12,357 bases of DNA from an uncultured Christensenella sp. (GTDB lineage: Bacteria > Bacillota > Clostridia > Christensenellales > DTU072): contig CAJLYQ010000058.1 in NCBI GenBank assembly GCA_905210905.1, positions 1 through 12,357 of the forward strand, given 5' to 3'. This document shows, in pieces, positions 7,276 to 12,357 of this stretch; position 1 is the stretch's first letter, and every line of letters begins with the position of its first letter. The notes under the pieces were generated by a model. It was not told where the DNA came from, did not search any database, and saw only the letters and a list, made by a program, of their open reading frames with translations. Position numbers and translations under genes: made by a program.

Positions 7276-8748
7276 ATGAAAAAGAAGACACTTGTTATTA
7301 CAATTTGCGTCGTTTTGGCGGTTCTCGTACTCGCTTTTGCCGCTTGTTCGGAAAACACCAAACGTGACCCCGTGAAAACGGATCTTCCTGCAAACGCAAG
7401 CATTAAAAGCAACGGCGGAATGGCGGTTCGTTACGGCGACTACGTTTATTTTATTAACGGTTATGCCGGCGAAACCGTGGACAACACTTTCGGAACGCCC
7501 GTTCGCGGTTCGATTTGCCGCGCCACGATTAAAAACGGCGAACCCGACTACACCACGGTACAAACCATCGTTCCGAAGAACGTATTCGGCGAAGACAAAA
7601 CCTACGGCGGTATTTATATCGTAAACGGTTATATTTACTACAACACGACCAGCGTTGACAAAAACAGCAACCGCGAATACAAGAACACTCAGGGCGTGCT
7701 TACACGCACTTCCTTAGACGGCAGCAAAACCGAAGTTCTGAAAGAACTCAACGACAACGATATCGTGCTTTACGCCGGCGACAACAGTAAGTATCTCGTT
7801 TATTCTTTCGACAGTTATATCTACTCGGTTAACTCCGAAACGAACGAGATCAAACTTCTCACGAAGTCCAACGCGAAGAACCCGACGAGCGAAGAACAAA
7901 CCGCCGTCGCTTACAAGTTTGCCGGAGACTACGCCGTGTTCACGATGTACAACTATGCGGACGAAAACAACTACTCCGCCGACTATATCGTATGGGCGTT
8001 CAACCTGAAAACCGGCGACCTTAAAGAAATCGCAAGCAGCGATATCTACAACGGAAACACCGACCGCGCCGTTCTTTACACCACGACGGTTTCCGATATA
8101 ATTCCTTCGGAAGACGGATTTACGATGTATTACACGAAGAAAGGCAACGATAACGGCAAACTCAAAGACGGTTATTATTCCTGCACTTTCTCGAACAAAG
8201 ATATGGCGTATAAAGCGGAAAACGAAGTTCGTTACACCTACGGCACGGATACTACTTATTCGAAGTTCAGCCGTTTAAGCAACGGTTATACCCTTGCTTT
8301 CTCGAAACAATACTTCGACGTGTTCGCGTCGGACGGGAATAAGGTTTACACCGCCGAAAACAAACCTATGCGTCTTAACTTCGAAAAAGAAGTTACGCTC
8401 GTATCGGTAGAAGAAACCGACTCGGAAGTTTTCGTTTATTACGTTCTCGACAGCAAGTTCTATTACGTAAAACTCTTCGATAAGAACGAAGGCGCGTTCA
8501 CGCAAGCGAGCGACGACGCGATTTACTTCTTCTCCGGCAAGTATAATTCTTCCTACGTAAGTTACGACATCATCGACAATATCATCTATTACCTTAACGA
8601 CGATATGGAAGACAACGCTTACTACTACGCATTCGACGTAACGAAAATAACCAAAGATACCGACCGCGCAACCGGCAAAATCCTCGGCATAATAAGCGAA
8701 AAAGATAAAGTCACGCTTGTCACCGAAGAAGCCTCCGACAAAAAATAA
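7276..8748 (+). CDS. Tyrosine-rich beta-propeller-like lipoprotein
   Basis: This is a 490-residue predicted lipoprotein. The signal sequence (about residues 5-23) ends in AFAAC with C24 as the lipidation site, so the mature protein should sit on the outer membrane face. From about residue 45 to the end there is a run of irregular repeats, each with an aromatic-rich strand pair such as GDYVYFINGY, GYIYYNTTSV, YLVYSFDSYIYSV, DYIVWAFNLKTG, VFVYYVLDSKFYYVKLF and NIIYYLNDDMED. This is the pattern of beta-propeller blades, as in the DUF5050-type proteins of Gram-positive anaerobes. No catalytic motif is visible, so a binding or scaffolding role is more likely than an enzymatic one. It is monocistronic, with its own promoter, a clear ribosome site (GGGAG) and a strong terminator. 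The propeller call is pattern-based; the ligand is unknown. Confidence 0.9.
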   Translation: MKKKTLVITICVVLAVLVLAFAACSENTKRDPVKTDLPANASIKSNGGMAVRYGDYVYFINGYAGETVDNTFGTPVRGSICRATIKNGEPDYTTVQTIVPKNVFGEDKTYGGIYIVNGYIYYNTTSVDKNSNREYKNTQGVLTRTSLDGSKTEVLKELNDNDIVLYAGDNSKYLVYSFDSYIYSVNSETNEIKLLTKSNAKNPTSEEQTAVAYKFAGDYAVFTMYNYADENNYSADYIVWAFNLKTGDLKEIASSDIYNGNTDRAVLYTTTVSDIIPSEDGFTMYYTKKGNDNGKLKDGYYSCTFSNKDMAYKAENEVRYTYGTDTTYSKFSRLSNGYTLAFSKQYFDVFASDGNKVYTAENKPMRLNFEKEVTLVSVEETDSEVFVYYVLDSKFYYVKLFDKNEGAFTQASDDAIYFFSGKYNSSYVSYDIIDNIIYYLNDDMEDNAYYYAFDVTKITKDTDRATGKILGIISEKDKVTLVTEEASDKK

Positions 8749-8780
8749 CGCCCGTAAAACGTACAAATATTATCGATAAC

Positions 8781-8818
8781 AACAGTCGCGCTTTGAATAA
8801 AGCGCGACTGTTTCTTTT
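8781..8818 (+). terminator. Strong intrinsic terminator of the lipoprotein gene
   Basis: A perfect 14-bp stem (8781-8794 with 8799-8812, core CAGTCGCGC and GCGCGACTG) encloses the 4-nt loop GAAT and is followed by TTTCTTTT. It lies 32 bp after the stop codon. The A-rich side before the stem could also support weak termination from the other strand. Confidence 0.9.
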
Positions 8819-8852
8819 AAGTTTACAACGTAATTCGACATTTATGGTTGTC

Positions 8853-9057
8853 CTTGCTTACGCAAGTGATATTTTGCCGACGCAAAGCACTGTTTTCTCT
8901 GCGCGAAAATTATTAATATATTTTTATTAAACCGCAACTTTTAGCCGACAGGCTAAAACTATCATTGTTTTCCCGGAGGACAATATCTCAACCGCCAGGC
9001 GTATCCCTTTTCGCCGTTAGGCTAAAAATATCACTGTTTGCGCTGAAAACAGTGATA
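8853..9057. repeat. Array of small hairpins with GTGATA-type linkers
   Basis: Successive inverted repeats with tiny loops are packed into about 200 bp. CTTGC/GCAAG (8853-8866, loop TTAC). TTTGC/GCAAA (8873-8886, loop CGAC). TTTTC/GAAAA (8893-8909). TTAATA/TATTAA (8913-8930). TTTTAGCC/GGCTAAAA (8939-8958, loop GACA). A 21-nt hairpin opening ATTGT and closing ACAAT (8962-8982, using two G-U pairs). A diverged copy TTTTCGCC/GGCTAAAA (9009-9027, approximate, one mismatch). A perfect 11-bp stem TATCACTGTTT/AAACAGTGATA (9029-9057). Between several stems the linker GTGATA, or its reverse complement TATCA, recurs. This looks like a degenerate REP-like or MITE-like intergenic repeat, not a CRISPR, because unit size and spacing are irregular. 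Confidence 0.6.
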
Positions 9058-9073
9058 CTATCGCAAAAAACAA

Positions 9074-9121
9074 TCAGACGGCGCGCCTTCATGAGCGAAA
9101 TCTACTCGACACGTCGTCTGA
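9074..9121 (+). repeat. 10-bp inverted repeat with 28-nt loop
   Basis: TCAGACGGCG (9074-9083) pairs with CGTCGTCTGA (9112-9121) over 10 positions, one being a G-U pair that works only if the plus strand is transcribed. The loop contains the palindrome GGCGCGCC at its base and the only CATG of the window. It abuts the hairpin array and may be part of the same element or of a structured RNA. No promoter is clear. Confidence 0.45.
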
Positions 9122-9129
9122 CTTTTCCC

Positions 9130-9167
9130 CCCGATCGCGAAACGGACGCACTCGTTTCTGTATCGGG
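9130..9167. repeat. Two-tier stem-loop
   Basis: CCCGAT (9130-9135) pairs with ATCGGG (9162-9167), and inside it GAAACG (9139-9144) pairs with CGTTTC (9153-9158). A symmetrical 3 x 3 internal loop (CGC and TGT) separates the two stems, and the apical loop is 8 nt. Both six-base stems are perfect. A symmetric internal loop is typical of a structured RNA or protein-binding DNA hairpin; no T-run follows directly, so a terminator role is unlikely. Confidence 0.45.
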
Positions 9168-9317
9168 ACAACCCTTTTTATCCTTTATACCCTCATTATA
9201 CTCGGCGTTGGTCGTAAGAAGGTCGAAAATCGGGGGTTTTCAAAAAAAGTTTTTAATTTTTTTATTTTTGTTAATTGCGATTTTATATGAGGTTTTCCGT
9301 AAAATCAATCATACGAA
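9168..9317. other. A/T-rich intergenic stretch without a gene
   Basis: This 150-bp stretch completes the gene-free interval that begins at 8749. It includes long T and A runs at about 9241-9275. A minus-strand TATAAT (9195-9200) has no acceptable -35 box. No open frame with a ribosome binding site was found on either strand. Confidence 0.4.
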
Positions 9318-9344
9318 AAGAAGCGCGCCGATGGCGCGCTTCTT
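9318..9344 (-). terminator. Intrinsic terminator of the minus-strand membrane-protein operon
   Basis: A perfect 12-bp stem, AAGAAGCGCGCC (9318-9329) with GGCGCGCTTCTT (9333-9344), has a 3-nt loop. On the minus strand it runs into a T-rich end (CTTCTTTTCG) and lies 58 bp after the stop at 9403. Two smaller hairpins lie before it in the same transcript: GCAAAAC/GTTTTGC (9361-9377) and CGCG/CGCG (9378-9389). On the plus strand it is followed by GCGTTTTAATA, so it may act in both directions. Confidence 0.75.
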
Positions 9345-9402
9345 GCGTTTTAATACAAGTGCAAAACCTTGTTTTGCCGCGTTTCCGCGTTCTTATAAAG
9401 TT

Positions 9403-10737
9403 TTATCTAAGCGGTCCGTAAGACGGCGTTCTTGCGACCGTCTTTTCGGGGGCTTTGATTGCGTCGAGTCTGCGACGTTTTTCTCTTTCTTCTTTGCACA
9501 TACCTCTGCAAACGCCGATCATAATGTTAATGAACACGCCCCACGCAGCAAAGATAAGGAATATTTTTCTCGTGCTAAACAGCGTTACAAGCGCATAAAC
9601 AAGACCGTTGCTGTCGAGCCACGCCATTTCTTGGTACCCGAGCACGCCTTTGTGGTGGTTGGTTTTTGCAAACTCTTCGGGAGAAAGGTATCCCGTCGTC
9701 GGTCTGAGCGTAATTTTGATTTTTCCGTTTCCGGAAGAAAGCAATACGTTGATGTCGCCGCCGAGTATTCCGTCTGCCGCAAGACATTTCGTAAGACCGG
9801 TCAAAATGTCGGTTACGGGTTTTAACGCGCCGATATCAACCATACCGATAACTCCGCCTATAGTGCCGAGCGAAGCGGTATCGAGTTCGATAACGTTGTC
9901 CGATCCGAGCATATCGAGTACCGTCCAGTTTACGCCTTTAAGTTCGATCGTGTTTGTCGTTTTGTCTACTACCGCAAACAATACGGTGGTTACTTCTTTC
10001 TTACCGTCTTCGGTTTCGGTATATTCGGTATATTTGTAGTCTTTTATCGAAGACTGGCTTATCTCTCTTTCGTCGAGTAAAAGGTGGACAAGGCAAGGAA
10101 TGGTCAGTCTGTCGCTGGTTGCGAAGTCGATCCACGGATGCGTGAAAGTCTGGTATCCGTTTGCATTGATCGATTGATACTGAATAGCGAACAAACCGCT
10201 TATCGAGTTGTAATATTCGTTACCTTCGAGTTCTTTAACTGATTTTTTGTATCCTAAGTCTTGGTAATATTTTACCGCTTCTTCTTCGTTCATACCTTCG
10301 GGCGTGGGGAGCGTTCCTGCCTTTACGCTAAGGTAAATAAAGTTGTTGAGAAGTTCTTCGTTGACTTCCGCTCTCGCCTTCCAGTTGTCGGCAAGGTCTT
10401 CGTAGTAAATGGTAGAACTCGTAGCGTCCGCAAGGAAATCGGGCAATGCGATATCGCATACGCACCACAGTCCGGTCATAGTGATTACCACTACCATACA
10501 AAGACGAACGGTTTGATTGAATATGGTCTTTCTCTTTTTCTTCTTTTTGGAAGTAATAGCCGCATAACAAACGTAGTAAATAAGAGCCATTACCACCGCT
10601 ACGATAACGCCGACAAACACGAACACGCCGTAGTTCTTCGTTTGCGTCATCATTATGTTCCAGTTAGCGTACAGTACCGCCGCAAGGAGCAAAGGATAAC
10701 CTAATATATGGAATATAACGCACAATGCTTTTTTCAT
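9403..10737 (-). CDS. Membrane protein with three N-terminal helices, large ectodomain and C-terminal helix
   Basis: This is a 444-residue protein not recognised as a known family. Helices are predicted at about residues 4-23, 36-61, 78-97 and 392-410. The lysine cluster KKKKKRK (64-70) lies between helices 2 and 3, and the basic tail with EREKRRR follows helix 4. By the positive-inside rule both ends are cytoplasmic and residues about 98-390 form a single extracytoplasmic domain. The HILGYPLLL of helix 1 and the KNYGV before helix 2 match VAGFPLLI and KYYGV in the upstream gene, supporting common ancestry. It starts 2 nt after that gene's stop, with GGAGGT (10749-10754) lying inside the upstream gene, which predicts translational coupling. 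The ectodomain shows no enzyme motif. A two-component membrane complex with its neighbour is a reasonable inference. Confidence 0.85.
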   Translation of the reverse strand: MKKALCVIFHILGYPLLLAAVLYANWNIMMTQTKNYGVFVFVGVIVAVVMALIYYVCYAAITSKKKKKRKTIFNQTVRLCMVVVITMTGLWCVCDIALPDFLADATSSTIYYEDLADNWKARAEVNEELLNNFIYLSVKAGTLPTPEGMNEEEAVKYYQDLGYKKSVKELEGNEYYNSISGLFAIQYQSINANGYQTFTHPWIDFATSDRLTIPCLVHLLLDEREISQSSIKDYKYTEYTETEDGKKEVTTVLFAVVDKTTNTIELKGVNWTVLDMLGSDNVIELDTASLGTIGGVIGMVDIGALKPVTDILTGLTKCLAADGILGGDINVLLSSGNGKIKITLRPTTGYLSPEEFAKTNHHKGVLGYQEMAWLDSNGLVYALVTLFSTRKIFLIFAAWGVFINIMIGVCRGMCKEEREKRRRLDAIKAPEKTVARTPSYGPLR

Positions 10738-10739
10738 AA

Positions 10740-12317
10740 CTATCTCGCACCTCCGAGCGTACTCATTTTTTCAAGTTTTTTCCCGAGAAGTTTGACTTTC
10801 ATCTGAGAATAATAGAATATAGCGTACATAAGAGAAATGATACCCGCAAAGATATACGCATATCTTCTCGCCGCAAACAACGGATAAAGTTTGGGCACGT
10901 AGGAATTCAACGCTTTGAGTTTGTAACATTCTTTGAGTTCAAACGCGTTTTCTTTATAGTTAAGTCCGCTTGCGCTCATCGTTATTTTGCCGACGTTGCC
11001 GTAAGTCGTTACGCCTTCCGCGTCGGTCGTTACGGTAGGAATAAGCACGCTTCCGATATTCGCGCCGTGGGTCTGTCCGAAATACTTAGCGTACGCATAG
11101 GTACGGAGCGTTTCGTCTTCGATGAAGTACATCAAAGGCTTAACGTTGCTGACTTCGTAGTTGCTATATCCGGCAAGGAGAGCCATTATATCGTCTTTGC
11201 TTACGTCAAGTCCCAGTCCTTTTACCAGTCCGAGAACTTTATCGAGCGAAAGATTTTTAAGATTGTTTTTCGTAAGTCCCATCTTCTCCAACGCGTCGTC
11301 TACGATTTGGGCAAGGTTAAATCCGAGAAGGTTGTTCGGAAGTCCTTCCAGAACTTTGTTGTCAACGATCTGAACGCCGAGCGTTTTGAGTATTTCGTTC
11401 AGTCTTGCTTCGGTGATCATATAACTGTCCGCCGTTCCGCCTTCGCCGTATGCCGCTTTGTATTCGTCCGATCTCGTGTATTCTCTCCACGCACTGCCGT
11501 TTTTAGCCGCTTTGAGCGCTTTTTCGAGTTCTTTATCGGCGTCTTTCTTCTCTGCTTTATACTGAGCCTGCGTTTCGTAATAAGTAATGAGAATTTCGTT
11601 TGCTACCGGCAAGCTGAAGATATAACCGTCGGCGTAAAGCCCGTTTTCTTTGTAAACTTCGCCTTTTTCGCCGAACCAGTACTCGTTATAGGCTTCGCCG
11701 TCCGCATTCGTTCTTTCCAACGCTTTGCCGTATTTGCTGCCGTCGGTGTTTACGCTGCCTTTAACGGAAGAACCGTATCCGACGTTATAAACTCTGCAGA
11801 ATTCGTCTACCATACCGTTAAAATCACCGGTAAGAGAACCTTTGTTCGTCCAAGGCAGATAATGGTTGATTTGGTAGTTGTAGTCCTTGATGTCGATATC
11901 GGAATATTTCTCCTTAAGATCGACTTCTTCGTCTTCTGCCAAGCCGTAAACGTCACGAACGTAACTTACTCTCGCTTCGTCCACCTGTTTCGCCGCCCAG
12001 ATATCGAAGTAAACGGGTCCGCCGACCATAACGATAAGCGTAAACACGATTACGATAACTCCGCGCGCCGTGCAGTTTCTCGTAACGATTGCCGCTATGA
12101 TCTGAATAAGCGTAATTACGAGCCACGCCGCAACGCAGACAAGAACGCCGTAGTACTTTGTCAGTCCGCTAAATCCCGTACCGGAAATAAACGGTATGGA
12201 AAAAATGAACGTGAACAAAATCAACAGCGGGAAGCCTGCGACGTACGAGAGAGCCCCTAACACGCGATTCCTGTCGCGCTTAGCGATGACTTTCTTTGCG
12301 TTGATTTTTGCATCCAT
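10740..12317 (-). CDS. Paralogous membrane protein, first gene of the minus-strand operon
   Basis: This is a 525-residue protein of unknown family with the same plan as the following gene: helices at about residues 19-41, 56-78 and 86-104, an extracytoplasmic domain of about 380 residues, a final helix at about 486-502, and a lysine-rich cytoplasmic tail (MKVKLLGKKLEK). The N-terminus is basic (KKVIAKRDRNR), consistent with N-in topology. Within the ectodomain a lysine- and glutamate-rich stretch (about residues 250-285, YKAEKKDADKELEKALKAAK) looks like an amphipathic helix. A leucine-rich helical segment follows, with MGLTKNNLKNLSLDKVLGLV and later VSKDDIMALLAGYS. No catalytic or metal-binding motif is evident. 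The start has AAGGAG (12330-12335) 12 nt upstream and a -10 box at the window edge. The gap to the next gene is 2 nt, so the pair is very likely made together. Confidence 0.87.
   Translation of the reverse strand: MDAKINAKKVIAKRDRNRVLGALSYVAGFPLLILFTFIFSIPFISGTGFSGLTKYYGVLVCVAAWLVITLIQIIAAIVTRNCTARGVIVIVFTLIVMVGGPVYFDIWAAKQVDEARVSYVRDVYGLAEDEEVDLKEKYSDIDIKDYNYQINHYLPWTNKGSLTGDFNGMVDEFCRVYNVGYGSSVKGSVNTDGSKYGKALERTNADGEAYNEYWFGEKGEVYKENGLYADGYIFSLPVANEILITYYETQAQYKAEKKDADKELEKALKAAKNGSAWREYTRSDEYKAAYGEGGTADSYMITEARLNEILKTLGVQIVDNKVLEGLPNNLLGFNLAQIVDDALEKMGLTKNNLKNLSLDKVLGLVKGLGLDVSKDDIMALLAGYSNYEVSNVKPLMYFIEDETLRTYAYAKYFGQTHGANIGSVLIPTVTTDAEGVTTYGNVGKITMSASGLNYKENAFELKECYKLKALNSYVPKLYPLFAARRYAYIFAGIISLMYAIFYYSQMKVKLLGKKLEKMSTLGGAR
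10749..10754 (-). promoter_or_regulatory. Ribosome binding site for the second membrane-protein gene
   Basis: On the minus strand GGAGGT lies 11 nt before the start codon at 10737, inside the last codons of the preceding gene. The match to the anti-Shine-Dalgarno is full length, with a slightly long spacer. It supports the annotated start and coupled translation. Confidence 0.7.
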
Positions 12318-12329
12318 AGAAAATTTGTT

Positions 12330-12356
12330 CTCCTTTTCTTAATTTCTGCTATTATA
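12330..12356 (-). promoter_or_regulatory. -10 box and ribosome site of the membrane-protein operon
   Basis: On the minus strand a perfect TATAAT (12356-12351) stands at the window edge. It is followed by a leader of roughly 25 nt containing AAGGAG (12335-12330) before the ATG at 12317. The -35 box would lie outside the window, so the promoter is only half visible. Confidence 0.5.
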
Positions 12357-12357
12357 T

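Noticed and set aside
8853..9057. CRISPR array
   Set aside because: Repeats differ in length and sequence, spacing is irregular, and no unique spacers of equal size or cas genes are present.
9195..9226. Minus-strand promoter for a small RNA across the hairpin array
   Set aside because: The TATAAT at 9195-9200 has no -35 box at an acceptable distance; the best candidate (TCGACC) is 20 bp away and poor.
8965..9825. 286-codon plus-strand open frame beginning with TTG in the convergent intergenic region
   Set aside because: It runs through the hairpin elements and the minus-strand terminator, then antisense across the end of a convincing membrane-protein gene. Its composition is low-complexity and basic, and an internal ATG at 9091 has no ribosome binding site.
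11067..12260. 397-codon plus-strand open frame antisense to the first membrane-protein gene
   Set aside because: The opposite strand has a clear transmembrane plan, ribosome site and -10 box. The antisense product is an Arg/Val/Phe-rich mirror of that gene's codon bias, with no start signal.

Overview
The window reads as chromosomal DNA from a Gram-positive-type anaerobe, most likely a Clostridia-like member of the Bacillota from a gut or similar community. This is inferred from strong AGGAG-type ribosome binding sites, two lipobox lipoproteins with no outer-membrane components, a short single-anchor signal peptidase I, and a secreted M6 protease with bacterial Ig-like modules and a dockerin-like tail. 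No tRNA, rRNA, CRISPR array, transposase or phage gene was found. Codon use looks similar across all genes, so there is no clear sign of recent transfer.

Plus-strand block (113-8748). A tight three-gene operon starts from a good sigma-A promoter at 69-97. It encodes (i) a secreted M6-family metalloprotease ending in two dockerin-like calcium repeats, (ii) a lipoprotein with an Ig-like module and a cohesin-like C-terminal domain, overlapping the first gene by ATGA, and (iii) a cytoplasmic alpha/beta-hydrolase-like protein whose nucleophile site is degenerate. The first two suggest a protease held on the cell surface by a private cohesin-dockerin pair. Then come signal peptidase I and a membrane-anchored glycerophosphodiester phosphodiesterase, likely co-transcribed from a promoter almost touching the signal peptidase start codon. 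A terminator-like region and a new promoter precede a monocistronic, tyrosine-rich beta-propeller-like lipoprotein, which ends at a textbook 14-bp terminator (8781-8818).

Intergenic region (8749-9402). About 650 bp between convergent genes carry no convincing CDS but are unusually structured. There is a chain of small hairpins separated by a GTGATA-type linker in both orientations (8853-9057), then two larger stem-loops (9074-9167), an A/T-rich stretch, and the terminator of the minus-strand operon (9318-9344).

Minus-strand block (12317-9403). Two adjacent genes, read leftwards from a -10 box at the window edge, encode membrane proteins of the same unusual layout: three N-terminal helices, a large extracytoplasmic domain, one C-terminal helix and a basic tail. 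They look like diverged paralogues of an unrecognised family and are translationally coupled.

Across the whole window the palindromes AGCT, CATG and GGCC are almost absent although other four-base palindromes are common, which suggests past or present restriction pressure.
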